From: Leptodactylus fallax
Taxonomy: Eukaryota > Chordata > Amphibia > Anura > Leptodactylidae
DNA: 64,000 nucleotides
Direction: 5' to 3'
Assembly: GCA_947044405.1 (NCBI GenBank)
Contig: CAMRHE010000352.1
Coordinates: 186,001-250,000 of the forward strand
Position numbers and translations under genes: made by a program. Shown here piece after piece: positions 1 to 10,460 of the stretch. A model generated the notes under the pieces. The model was not told the origin of the DNA. It searched no databases and worked only from the letters and a program-made list of their open reading frames with translations. Every line of letters starts with the position of its first letter. Within the stretch, counting starts at the first letter, position 1.

Positions 1-308
1 ACGATAATTATCATACTCCGTCCAGGCATTTTACTATTCATCTAGATTTTCCATATACATATCCCAATATACACTTAGACCTTACACACTTGGTATACTT
101 CACACGCGCCATTCATCTTACAATACCACATACACTGCCATATACACTCTCATCCTCCAATAATCCACACACCCCATATATCCATCTTTCATTACATACC
201 TATTCCTATCTCCATAGGGTCATACCTCACCCTTATCCATACTTTCCTATAAGCATATCCTATTGTTATCGCCATAGGCACTACCACAATGATTCATGAT
301 CACACAGT

Positions 309-650
309 TCCAATTCACACAGTCCTGTTGTTAATACCTTTGTCACCTCCATAGACATACCCTTCACCATATTTCATTACAAAGTTTGAAAAGTTTGAAG
401 AGGGAAAAAAATAAAAAAAAAACCCTATTGGCACCTAGCTACTCCTACTTAAATAGCCCATTTATGCTTCCATGGCCACATAGTTCACACCCGGTCAAGC
501 AGGCTACAGGTCAGTATTCCATTCACACAGTCCTGTTGTTAATACTTTTGTCACCTCTATAGGCATATCCTTTACCATATTTCATTATAAACAAAATTTG
601 AAAAAAAGAAAAAGCTCACACCCGGTCAAGCAGGCTACAGGTCAGTACCA
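309..650. repeat. Diverged AT-rich direct duplication
   Basis: A segment starting near 313 (cacagtcctgttgttaatac) recurs near 520, and a second segment (cacccggtcaagcaggctac) occurs near 487 and again near 618. The two offsets differ (about 205 and 131 bp), so this is an imperfect, rearranged tandem duplication. The surrounding 1-1260 is AT-rich, with no coding signal that I recognise. Confidence 0.55.
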
Positions 651-1264
651 CTCTCTGTCTATACATCTATATGTCTATTCATGCAAACCATTATCAGATA
701 CCAGCTGACTTGGTTGTAATGTGAAAGCTGGACTACTATTCATTGGTCATTTATTAACATCCAGTGATTACCTGCAAATAATATACAGAGACTCATTACA
801 TTACATTATAGTCACATTCACACTGAATTAAGTAATTTCCCATACTGTTCATTGTGACCTATGTAAATTTATGAATACAGGAACATTTTATTTTATATAT
901 ATATTTAAGTATTTTTTATATACACTATACTTTTTAATTATTTTAAGAGTCTGAATTCCTGCTAAATGTCCTATCTATAATCTATAACTAATGATATATA
1001 AGCTTGCATTATTTTGTTTTGTGCTTTTTCGTTTTTTCTTCTGTCTATCCATGTATTTTACTGCAGCCATATATCATATTGTTATTCAGGACTTATAAAT
1101 ACCAATATATTTATTTGAAATACAAACAATATACCATAGTACTTTTAAAAAGTGGCTTTTTAGTATAAACAGATTCAGTTTTTATATTTTTTATATCCTT
1201 GGTGTTTTTAATTGTAATTTTGAACTTTGGAATATTTTCTTTTATTCTGTTTATAGTTTCTGTA

Positions 1265-1357
1265 TGTTGGATCTGAGGAAGGGGTACACCCCAAGCGGTG
1301 TATCAAACCCCGAAAAGCGTTATCCGTATTATATTCAATAAATACCCGTATTTTGTC
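1265..1357 (+). ncRNA. Possible hammerhead-ribozyme-like fold (weak)
   Basis: CTGAGGA at 1273-1279 fits the hammerhead core CUGANGA. It is followed by a stem (gggg 1281-1284 with cccc 1308-1311, holding an inner tacacc/ggtgta hairpin), then GAAA at 1312-1315, and a GTC at 1355-1357. The outer stem I pairs poorly (only ggaatat/atattcc at a distance), so this may be a decayed copy or chance. Penelope-like elements are known to carry such ribozymes. The motif sits in a repeat with an AATAAA-like stretch, and nothing here shows it to be active. Confidence 0.25.
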
Positions 1358-1979
1358 AAGCCCTGTTTTAGCTCTGAATTCTATATTCCTAAAGAGGAGC
1401 GCGCATCCTGGCTTCTTTATTCGGGAGTCACTCACTCCTAGAGACGATTAGTTCTACTACTCAAAGACTGTAAATTCCAGTTAGCTGTACGCCAGTGGAC
1501 GCTGCCCTCTAGATTCCTGCATCCTCCCTGTTAGCAGTTGTGGCTTACCACAACGAAACAAGGTGAGCAGCCATTTTGTAAACTCCCTAACATCTGGTTG
1601 CTCTCCATTATATATTCATACTGGTTCCGCACAAGGAGCGCGTCTTTCCTATCTTTTTTTTCTCTTTCATAGTAACTATTACTATGAGACACTTAACCAG
1701 ACTTATTTTATGTCGGTCCAGGTGACATTCGCATTAGACTGACTGATCGCACCTCATCTGAACCAAACTTACTGTGTCATTGTGATTTATATTAGAGTGA
1801 GTTTTGCTCATCTGACCCATGGTCAATCAAGGAAATGCGGCCAATACAGCAACCATATCTTGCAGACCACACGTGGACATCTAAATGTGCCAATAGGCTC
1901 AAATTATGAGAGGAGATGCATATACGGAAAAGGAAGAATGAGGCAAATGGAAGTACTAGGATTTAACATACCATTATAG
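1358..1979. other. Unassigned spacer
   Basis: No gene, terminal repeat or known element was recognised. The short reading frame at 1782-1979 has no recognisable domain and runs into the satellite, so it is not called. Confidence 0.5.
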
Positions 1980-3895
1980 AGCAGGTTAAATTCAAGAAGG
2001 CAGAGGAACCTGGTCCTTTAGCCAACTAGGATTTAGCATCATTATATAGAGGAGGCTAAATCGAAGTGGGCAAAGGGACCTGGTTCTTTAGCCCACTAGG
2101 ATTTAGCATTCTTATATAGAGCAGGCTAAATCCTTGTGGGCTGAGGGACCTGGTCCTTCTGCTCAAAATTAGCTATATGTGGTGGGCAAAGAGACCTGGT
2201 CTTTTAGCCCACTAGGATTTAGCATCCTTAAATAGAGCAGGCTAAATTCTACTGGCCAAAGGGACCTGGTCCTTTAGCCCACTAGGATTTAGCATTCTTA
2301 CATAGAGCAGGCTAAATTCTAGTGGGCAAAGGGACCTGGTACTTCTGCTCAAAACTAGCTATCTCTAGTGGCCAAAGGGACCTGGTCATTTAGCCCACTA
2401 GGATTTAGCATTCTTATATAGAGCAGGCTAAATTCTAGTGGGCTGAGGGACCTCGTGCTTCTGCTCAAAACTAGCTATCTCTAGTGACCAAAGGGACCTG
2501 GTCCTTTAGCCCACTAGGATTTAGCATTCTTATATAGAGCAGGCTAAATCCTTGTGGGCTGAGGGACCTGGTCCTTCTGCTCAAAATTAGCTATATGTGG
2601 TGGGCAAAGAGACCTGGTCTTTTAGCCCACTAGGATTTAGCATCCTTAAATAGAGCAGGCTAAATTCTACTGGCCAAAGGGACCTGGTCCTTTAGCCCAC
2701 TAGGATTTAGCATTCTTACATAGAGCAGGCTAAATTCTAGTGGGCAGAGGGACTTGGTCCTTCTGCTCAATACTAGCTATCTCCAGTGGCCAAAGGGACC
2801 TGGTTCTTTAACCCACTAGGATTTAGCATTCTTACATAGAGCAGGCTAAATTCTAGTGGGCTGAGGGACCTCGTGCTTCTGCTCAAAACTAGCTATCTCT
2901 AGTGACCAAAGGGACCTGGTCCTTTAGCCCACTAGGATTTAGCATTCTTATATAGAGCAGGCTAAATTCTAGTGGGCAGAGGGACTTGGTCCTTCTGCTC
3001 TATCTCCAGTGGCCAAAGGGACCTGGTTCTTTAACCCACTAGGATTTAGCATTCTTACATAGAGCAGGCTAAATTCTAGTGGGCAAAGGGACCTGGTCCT
3101 TCTGCTGAAAACTAGCTATCTCTAGTAGACAATGGGACCTGGTCCTTTATCCCACTAGGATTTATCATTCTTATTTAGAGCAGGCTAAATTCTAGTGAGC
3201 AAAGGGACCTGGTCCTTCTGCTCAAAACTAGCTATCTCTAGTGGCCAAAGGGACCTGGTCCTTTAGCCCACTAGGATTTAGCATTCTTATATAAAGCAGG
3301 CTAAATTCTTTTGGGCTGAGGGACCTGGTCCTTCTGTTCCAAACTAGCTATATGTAGTGGGCAAAGGGACCTGGTCCTTTAGCCCACTAGAATTTAGCAT
3401 TCTTATATAGAGCAGGCTAAATTCTAGTGGGCAAAGGGACCTTGTCCTTCTGTTCAAAACTAGCTATCTCTAGTGGCCAAGGGGACCTGGTCCTTTAGCC
3501 CACTAGGATTTAGCATCCTTATATAGAGCAGGCAAATTCTAGTGGCCAAAGGAACCTGGTCCTTTTGCTCAAAACTAGCTATCTCTAGTGGCCAAAGGGA
3601 CCTGGTCCTTTAGCCCACTAGGATTTAGCATTCTTATATAGAGCAGGCTAAATTCTAGTGGGCAAAGGGACTTGGTCCTTCTGCTCAAAACTAGCTATCT
3701 CTAGTGGCCAACGGGACCTGGTCCTTTAGCCCACTAGGATTTAGCATCCTTATATAGAGCTGGCTAAATTCTAGTGGGCAAAGGAACCTGGTCCTTTAGC
3801 CCACTATGATTTAGCATCCTTATATGGAGCAGGCTAAATTCTAGTGGGCAAAGGGACCTGGTCCTTCTGCTCAAAACTAGCTATCTGTAGTGTGC
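1980..3895. repeat. Satellite array of hairpin-forming monomers
   Basis: About 1.9 kb of tandem repeats alternates two related monomers. One carries TAGCCCACTAGGATTTAGC, a spacer (attcttatatagagca), and the near reverse complement GCTAAATTCTAGTGGGC, so each such monomer can fold into a hairpin of about 19 bp. The other carries ctgctcaaaactagctatct. Both share gggacctggtcctt. A higher-order unit is visible: the variants tccttgtggg (2131 and 2549) and cctcgtgctt (2451 and 2869) both recur at exactly 418 bp, so a 418-bp block has been duplicated. Monomers differ by scattered substitutions. Confidence 0.9.
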
Positions 3896-4249
3896 AATTA
3901 GAGATTGCCAGGAGTTCACAGCTGATTAGCGTTAACGTGAGCTGTACTTGATTTCACAGCACAGCTCTTTTATTTGAATGGTTCTGAACTGCGATTAGGT
4001 CATGTGACTTACGTCATAAGGCCTGTAAAATGTAAGTGGTTCTCAGCAAGTGTCACTGCAGATTCAAACAGCTGATTAAAGCCCCACGGATCTAAAATTG
4101 ATCAGATAAGTCATCAATAAAAAGCAACAAGAACCTGAAAAGCGCTTTGGAATACGTTGGCGCTATCAAAAAATATAAATAAATGAAAATAAACCATTTT
4201 GATGTTTAAAAAAAAAAAAATTAATAAATTACACTTCTATATACATTAC
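3896..4249 (+). mobile_element. Insertion splitting the satellite, with L2-type tail
   Basis: Satellite sequence stops near 3895 and resumes near 4250. The inserted segment ends in aaagcgctttggaatacgtt followed by ggcgctat and an A-rich tail (4136-4215). This matches the 3' end shared by L2 LINEs and L2-dependent SINEs in amphibians and fish. The 5' part (3896-4130) contains no recognised tRNA-like head. It is probably a SINE or a 5'-truncated L2; I could not define a target-site duplication. Confidence 0.55.
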
Positions 4250-4435
4250 ATGTCCTTTAGCCAAATGGGATTTAGTTTTCTTATATAAAACAGGCTAAAT
4301 CCTAGTGGGCAGAGGGACCTGGTCCTTAAGCCCACTAGGATTTAGCATTCTCATATAGAGCAGGCTAAATTCTATCAGGCAGAGGGACCAGGTCCTTTAG
4401 ACCACTGGGATTTAGACTCAACCATTTTATTAGGT
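4250..4435. repeat. Satellite, distal remnant
   Basis: Two to three further diverged copies of the same monomer (ctaggatttagcattctcat, caggctaaat, agggacctggtcctt) lie beyond the insertion. They show that the array was once continuous. Confidence 0.85.
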
Positions 4436-4551
4436 GTACATCTTATCTGCCATTACACATGAGGCTGCCTCAAGAACTACAACCAACGAGTTGCAATAAC
4501 ACAGTTGTACCAATATCTAAGTAGTGAGACCCCTAGAGGCCATACCCAGCA

Positions 4552-4698
4552 TAAAAAATGCATACTCACCTGTCCGAGTTGCTCCGGTGTCCTCCCAGTT
4601 CTTCAGCACAACTCCGGAAGAGACCCGCTGGAGTAAAAGAACCAGGAGGCACAAGAGGACACCGGACCAACGGGGACAGGTGAGTATGCATTTTTTTT
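4552..4698. repeat. Foldback cassette F1 with outward splice-donor motifs
   Basis: The left arm (aaaatgcatactcacctgtc) and right arm (gacaggtgagtatgcatttt) are inverted copies. Each arm carries a consensus-like vertebrate 5' splice site, AG|GTGAGT: on the minus strand at 4570/4569 and on the plus strand at 4679/4680. The intervening 110 bp (4570-4679) is exon-like only by position. This is the simplest of the cassettes discussed in the findings. Confidence 0.75.
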
Positions 4699-4729
4699 TT
4701 TTTTTCCACTGCCGCCACCTGATTTAAAC

Positions 4730-4770
4730 ATTAAAACGGTTGTCCATTTTTGCCTGGACAACCCCTTTAA
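4730..4770. mobile_element. TTAA-type MITE end
   Basis: The sequence gttgtcca...tggacaacccctttaa ends in TTAA (4767-4770) and abuts the CR1 coding sequence, which it truncates. The same CAACCCCTTTAA end occurs at 15510-15519 and 41760-41772, and inverted near 6973. TTAA at the boundary suggests a piggyBac-like non-autonomous element. The partner end was not found, and cassette F1 probably lies inside it. Confidence 0.5.
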
Positions 4771-5965
4771 ACCTTTTTTTCTCCAGATGGAGAGAATGCC
4801 CCCTTGTCTTTTGAGGGGATTTTACATAGAACAGCTTTTCACCATATTTCTTGTATGGGTCATTTATATATTTATACTGGTTTATCATATCTCCTCTTAA
4901 AAGCCTCTTCTCCAGACTAAAAAGATTTAACTCCTTTAGTCTTTCCTCATCCTTTCTATGAACTGGTGCCCAGAACTGAGCTGCATAATCCAGATGGGGC
5001 TGCAACAATGACTTATAAAGTGGTAATATTACATCCCTGTCCTGTGAGTCCATACTCCTTTTATAACAAGACAGTATCTTGTTGGCCTTAGAAGCAGCTA
5101 ATTGACATTGCATACTGTACTTTAATCTATGTGTGGTAAGGTGTACGGCAGAATAGTGGACGGGGTATGCGGAGTGTTAGCCAGCGGCTGGACAGGCCTA
5201 GGTATTTTTGTTTTGTTTGGACACCATTTGTTTTGTGTTTATTTTGGTAAATAAAGCACCATCACCTTTTGAGAAAAACCTGCTGTGTGTGAACATGGTC
5301 ATTGCCGCCCCCACCGTATGAGCTGATCCCTACATATGATATACAAGTACATCCATGTCCTTCCCCACCAGTGACTCTCCCAGCTTTATTCCCCCTAGGA
5401 CATATGCTGAATATGGATTATTTTTACCCAGATGCATAACTTTACATTTATCCACATTGAACCTCATTTGCCATGTGGATGTCTATGTCTGCTTGTATCC
5501 TACATACATCCTCTTTAGACTGTATTGTACTGCATAGCTTGGTGTCATCTGCGAAAAAAATACAGTGCTATTAATTCCATCTTCTATACCATTAATAAAT
5601 AAGTTAAATAACACCGGTCCTAGCACTGAATCCTGGGGTACACCACTTATAATAGGACCAATAGGAGCTGCACTCATTGACCACAAGTCTCTGAATACGA
5701 TCCTTTAATCCAATTACAAGCTATATTTTCCAAGCCAATGGACCTGATTTTACCCATTAAACATCTATGAGGGACAGTGTCAAACACCTTTATAAAGTCC
5801 AGGAACACTATATCCACAGCTTCCCCTCTGTCCAGACTTCTACTCACCTCTTCATAAAGGCAAATCGGTTAGTTGACTTCTGTCAACTTCAGACTTTAGT
5901 AAAACCATGCTGTCTGTCAATTATAATATTACGTATAGTCACATATTCCTGTATGTAGTCGCGTA
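4771..5965 (-). pseudogene. CR1 LINE reverse transcriptase fragment
   Basis: On the minus strand, from 5965 downward, fragments match CR1-type reverse transcriptase. A palm region reads FDTVPH near 5770, [14 protein letters not shown] (5600-5660) is the conserved RT block (usually GVPQGS), and the C-terminal part at 4770-5110 reads KANKIL...YKSLLQPHLDYAAQFWAPVH...LFSLEKRLLRGD. Frameshifts and stops break it, and no 3' UTR remains because a MITE end adjoins at 4770. A 203-bp insertion at 5132-5334 splits it. It was a component of a LINE that would nick and reverse-transcribe at the target; this copy is dead. The clade call is confident. Confidence 0.85.
5132..5334. mobile_element. Solo-LTR-like insertion in CR1, TATG duplication
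   Basis: The segment begins TGTGGTAAGG and ends GATCCCTACA, so it has TG...CA ends. It contains AATAAAG (near 5251), as expected of an LTR polyadenylation signal. It is flanked by TATG at 5128-5131 and 5335-5338. Removing it with one copy of TATG joins the CR1 reading frame without a shift (...HRLKYSMQCQ...), which fixes both borders independently. No second LTR or internal region is present, so it is a solo LTR or a very short element. A 4-bp duplication would suit some LTR families, but I cannot assign one. Confidence 0.7.
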
Positions 5966-6972
5966 AGAGCCCCTCAGAGCCCCTGTAGTCAGCATATATG
6001 CAAGATTTCAGGTAGGCCCTAGGCCCTTCAGTCTGACACTGCCTCCTTCTAATTCACTGCGACTTTGTATAAGGTCAAGTTTAGGCCCAGCTGGCTATTG
6101 ATAAGTCACCCTGTCCTTTGGCTTCCCTGCCAGTGGTACCATATATGAAACAGATATCTAGAGTGGGATGGTCTGCAGATTGTTGGAGAGACCTCCTCCT
6201 AGTCAGAGGCTGAATCATCTCCAAGATGGTGATCTGGAATAAGTACAGTGGCTCTATTTACAGAGGCTGGGCGTCATTTGTCAGTGTATCCTCAAATACA
6301 GCCTTTGCTGGTGTTCCAGGAGTTGCTTTTGGGCTCGATGAAGCAGAGACTCCTGAAGTCAATTCTATCTGACTTCACTTTAGAACTGGAGGGCACGTTA
6401 ACAGTGTACCACAAAATTTTTCTTCAAATTCTGTTGCTGCCAGTGCTACTTGCCACTGATAATGTTGGCATAATAACAACAAAATAAAACAAACAACCTC
6501 ACCATTGCTTCTTCCAATACCAACTTAATGTTGTTGCGACATTCTGCTTCCATAAAGGAATAACCTTTGGTGGCTTTTTTTTTTGGCTTCTTCATCACTT
6601 TTCAACCAGGCACATAGCCACAATTTTTTCTCCAAAATAACAAGTCTATTGCAATTACCAGTTCCCAGAATAGGCTAATTTTTATATAAAGCCATTGCTA
6701 TTTGCGATGTAACCACCATGTGTCTATAAAAAACCATGGGCAAGCACCTTCCCCCAAAATAGGCTAATTTTTGGAACGTTATAAATATTAAAATGCCTAA
6801 AGCCAGGTGGCAGCATAGTGTATGGTTAAATTAGAAGTACAGATTCAATCCACAGCTTAGCATCCGTTTTTCATAGACATGTCAGTGTCATACACTATGT
6901 TTTAAGCCAATTTAAGCTCTAGTTCATACTAAACTTACTTGACCTGAAACAAATCTTTAATTTTGAGGGTTT
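5966..6972. other. Spacer with one hAT terminus
   Basis: At 6012-6047, taggccctaggcccttcagt continuing to ctgacactg matches the right end of the hAT-like element at 40660-40685. The rest (6048-6972) shows no gene or recognisable repeat. The reading frame at 6248-6487 has no recognisable domain. Confidence 0.45.
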
Positions 6973-7400
6973 GAAGGGGTTGTCCAGTTTCAGACCAATA
7001 CTGAGAGACGAATATTATTGTTTGTACAATGAAAAGTTCTACAATTTTCCGATAATCTATCTGTATCAATTCCTCACAGTATTCCAGATCGCTGCTTTCT
7101 GTCATTTATTCTTCTTACTTCCAGGGGATAAAAATCAGTCCATGGTCATGTGATGTACAGTCCATGGTCATGTGATATACAGTCCATGGTCATGTGATGT
7201 ACGGTCCATGGTCATGTGATGAACACACAAGTTCATTAACATCTGCCTGGTAATGTGCTGTGCACCTGCCTGTGTACTCATCACACCACAAATAGCCAGT
7301 GAGACAACATTGCAGATGGGATTCAAGTAAAACCAAGCCAGTGTATCATTCCAAGCTACCAGCAATTAAACCTCAGCTGTGCCAAACACAGAACAGCTGA
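6973..7400. mobile_element. MITE-like segment, left end only
   Basis: It starts with aaggggttgtccagtttcag, the inverted form of the CAACCCCTT end seen elsewhere in the window. It holds the 22-bp tandem repeat described separately. The right terminus was not identified, so the extent is approximate. Confidence 0.35.
7136..7223. repeat. Four tandem 22-bp repeats
   Basis: Four copies of cagtccatggtcatgtgatg plus two bases run head to tail with one or two differences each. This is a small minisatellite. Confidence 0.9.
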
Positions 7401-8526
7401 TATAAGAGCAATACAGGGTAAGAATTCATCACTAGTGTCTAATTATAGCACAACGTTACATCACCTCAGTTGAATCTAAAGTTGTAGCAGAAGGAACCAA
7501 AGTCCTTTACAGACTGACAGCCAAAGGTTGTACAGATGGGGAGAATTGGAAAGTAAGGGCAGGCAGCTACAGCATGTTGCCATCTTATGAATGATAAGGA
7601 GCTCCAATCAGTGTGGCTGAACCACGGGGAGGAGTCCTGGACAGGAAGTGATCCATGGGTCCACTTCTCCCGCTGCAGACACCATCTTGTTTCCCTTCCG
7701 AGAGCACATTTATCATCCCATAGGTGAGCTGCAGAATATGATAATTCTTTCCATGGATCCATGAAGACATGCTACTGAGTAGACAACCAGAGATTCAAGA
7801 CTCTATCCAGGATCTCCAGCAGCTGGGTTTCCACCGAAATCCCCGGAAACTAGCACTCCAGCACTAGCACTCTTTCCCTCAGGATCCTACTGAAACACCA
7901 TCCTATGGACATGCTCGGGCTTTGCAGAACTTTATCCACAGAGCCCAGGAACATCCATACTGGCTGGAGCAAGCGGCAGCAAGGCTTATGGATTGACTCA
8001 CCCATAATGATGGCTAAATGCTGAAAGACCAGACTGTCAGGACTATCTTAGTTTTTTTCAGGGAAAAGCGCTTGGGCCATTTATATGTGCTGCCCATGGC
8101 GGAACAGGAGCAACTACAATTCCAAGGGTACCCCAATTGTGGGAGATGCTGAGTTGTGTATACCCTCGAGGGGCTTCCAAGTGCCCTAGCAACCCAATAG
8201 GACTTGGACTAACTGTATTGATCCCTGTTGGGCTGAAGCATCTGAAGTTGATGTCCCCCTCTTTTGGGCTACGATTCTTTTGTGTATGCAGCACTGGTCT
8301 GTCTTCTAATCATGTCTCAGCTGGGCCAATAACTCCATCTCCTCCCATTGTTTATATGTGAAGAACTTTTGGATGTTCTGTTTTTGCACCCGTGTGCCCC
8401 TTCTTACTGAAAAAGAAAGGCTTGTCTCTACCATCCCTACCTCAAGGACTTTACACTATGGATTAAGTAAAGAGACCGATTATTAATGACTGCATAATGA
8501 TTTTTACTCAAGCTTATTTATACCAA
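7401..8526. other. Unassigned non-coding stretch
   Basis: Several overlapping short frames exist on both strands, but none carries a recognisable motif. I see nothing that supports a gene or a bounded element. Confidence 0.4.
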
Positions 8527-8742
8527 AAAGTACAGGTATAAAGACAAAAAAGTAGGGGGCATCCTGAGGCTTGAAAAAGCTCTTGTGTGTGAAACGATTT
8601 GTTGCCTTGCCTTTAGGGCATTTTTTTCCTCTTTTCCATGTGACATGGATGTTTTTATGGATGTTTTCTGAATAAAAAGTCTCCTTTTTACACAAGTCCG
8701 GATGAGTGCCCCCTTCTTTTTTGTCTTTATACCTGTACTTTA
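8527..8742 (+). repeat. Inverted repeat enclosing a degenerate hammerhead-like core
   Basis: The arms aaagtacaggtataaagaca (from 8527) and tgtctttatacctgtacttt (ending near 8742) pair almost continuously inward through gggggcatc/gatg...gccccc, forming a long stem. Just inside lie CTGAGGC (8564-8570), GAAAC (8591-8595) and GTC (8696-8698), in the order of a type I hammerhead (CUGANGA, GAAA, then UH). The core is imperfect because CTGAGGC lacks the final A, and two bases next to the cleavage side are unpaired. It is read as a decayed ribozyme-bearing retroelement terminus; a plain palindrome is the alternative. Confidence 0.45.
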
Positions 8743-9780
8743 TGAATTAAACTTTTAAGGGAAGTGCACCACCCTGTTTTCTAAGCATGGACTTGTTGTA
8801 TGTGGTCTTCTAGTGCCGTCATATTATTTCGATGACTTGCTAGATAGGTCAGGTATCTAAGCAGTGCCACCTTCTCTTTTTTCTCTACTATTGTTGCTTA
8901 TTTATACCACTCTAAGGCGTTAGTACTCTTTAGTAGCACTTCAGTACTACAGTACCTTGGTAGCTCTTTCGTAGCACTTTGGTGGTACCCTGGTAGCAAT
9001 CTAGTAGCATTCTCTGTAGTGCTGCTCTTTGTACCAAAGTTTTATATGTGATCCATTCCCATGTTGTACTTGATGTATGCAATGATATGCTTACAGAGCT
9101 TAGTGGTTGCTAAGAGCCCCCAGTCTTTAGCCAGGAGGTAACTTCCTGTTCACCGCAGATAGCATTAGAAGAGAACAATTAGTGGCAGTTAGGGATTACA
9201 GACAGTCCCATGTCACCAGACCCCAGGCTCGCAGAAGCAAAACTTTATAACACTGCTGTAAATGTATTATGTCTACATGTTACCTTGTATATGGATGAGT
9301 CTTTCTAAGATTGCGTTCACATATGCACATCCTTAGTATCTGTTTCCCTCTGGCTTAGTGCACACAAGCCAGAGGGAAAACTGATGCTAAAATGGATACC
9401 ATTGCTTTCTATGGGATAGGTTCTGGCACAAGAGTCATCAGTTGGGTGCTGTATGGCACCCGATCTGTGTCTCAGTCAGTTGGAAAAACGCTATCTACAG
9501 CATTTTTCCATCCGGCACCGTTAAAGGGGTTTTCCTACTAAAACAATCATATTTCATAGTAAGTTACAAAATATCACTGTCACCTATTGAAAGCAATTAG
9601 CAAAAGTGTATATGTCACTAGAAAAAGCCCAATGAAATCCTCCTATCCCTACCATTGTTTGAGCACTGTTATCAATGGATACGACTTGTAGTCCTTCTTC
9701 ATTGAGGACAAGTGTGTCCATTTTGTTTCTTTCAGCTTACTATAGCTGCTTATTAAATCAGGGCTACATAACCTTGCATG
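8743..9780. other. Spacer with a TTAA-type MITE end
   Basis: A TTAAAGGGGTTTTCC motif near 9523 looks like another TTAA-type element end. The rest contains short imperfect iterations of gtagcac/ttagtagcactt (8930-9025) but no gene. Confidence 0.35.
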
Positions 9781-10212
9781 CAGAGGTGTAACTTGAAGTT
9801 CTTGGGCCCCAGTGCAAAATTTATTTATTTACTATGTTTACTTATATAGCGCCATCATATTCCACAGCGCTTTACAGACATTGACAGTTGTAATGGGGTC
9901 CCATTCCTACATTGTGTCATTTAGAATAGTAGTATATTTTATGTGGCAGGGGGACCTTTTGTGCCCCCCAGGGTTCAAAGCCTTTACCTGTGCAACCCCT
10001 ATAGATATGCCCCTGGAAGTGACAAACAAGATGAAAGAAGTTTAATCAGCTTTAGTGTGGTTATGGCAACCTGTAGGTCCCCTTGGCTTATGGTCCAGGT
10101 TGTAGCCTCGACCACTGCAACCTAAATAGTGATTCCAGTGCTTATGTGCCCCCTAAAGCTCCTGGGCCCGGGTGCGACTGCATCTTCTGCACCCCCACAA
10201 GTTAAGCCCTTG
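9781..10212. mobile_element. Non-autonomous hAT-like element, 432 bp
   Basis: The ends are CAGAGGTGTAACTTGAAG (left) and the reverse complement of CAAGGGCTTAACTTGTGG (right), sharing TAACTTG at equal distance from the tip. The flanks are cttgcatg (9773-9780) and catgcatg (10213-10220), an 8-bp duplication with one mismatch, as expected of hAT transposition. No transposase is encoded. A minus-strand L2-like 3' tail (atatagcgccatcatattcc, 9845-9895) lies inside. Confidence 0.7.
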
Positions 10213-10254
10213 CATGCATGTACCATCCTAACAAACAGAGTATGTTCAGTAGTA

Positions 10255-10394
10255 GTATAATGTTGAACCCTGTTAGCCATTGAAAGTAGTGGAAGAGTGA
10301 AGTAATCAGGCGATAGCTTTTAGAGGCTAACTGAGTATATTTGATGGTAAGCTTTCGGGAGTACTAGCTCCCTTCATCAGACATGGTGTTATAC
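10255..10394 (-). ncRNA. Type I hammerhead ribozyme, Penelope-like context
   Basis: On the minus strand the invariant boxes occur in order. CTGATGA is at 10380-10374; stem II is gggag/ctccc (10373-10357) with a short loop; GAAA is at 10356-10353. Then comes a long stem III region closed by GC/GC and the T-A cleavage dinucleotide at 10275-10274. Stem I pairs GTATA...CCATGT (10394-10381) with ACAGGG...TATAC (10273-10255): TGT/ACA next to the core, then CCA/TGG, then the distal GTATA/TATAC. Hammerheads in Penelope-like retroelements are established. The long stem III loop (about 70 nt) is unusual, so activity is uncertain. A second fragment of the family is at 39098-39166. Confidence 0.6.
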
Positions 10395-10456
10395 AAGAAA
10401 GCTTACCATCAAATATACTCAGTTAGCCTCTAAAAGGTATCGCCTGATTACTTCAC
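10297..10456. repeat. 60-bp palindromic arms around the ribozyme core
   Basis: 10297-10356 and 10397-10456 are near-perfect inverted copies (gaaagcttaccatcaaatat on the right arm), separated by 40 bp that hold stem II and CTGATGA. This suggests two element termini joined head to head. Inverted terminal arrangements are known for Penelope-like elements. Confidence 0.8.
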
Positions 10457-10460
10457 AATT

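Noticed and set aside
1980..3895. Regularly spaced repeats resembling a CRISPR array
   Set aside because: The intervening sequences are themselves repeated, the genome is eukaryotic, and no cas genes exist. It is a satellite.
6248..6487. 79-codon ORF as a small gene
   Set aside because: No recognisable domain, signal peptide or supporting context.
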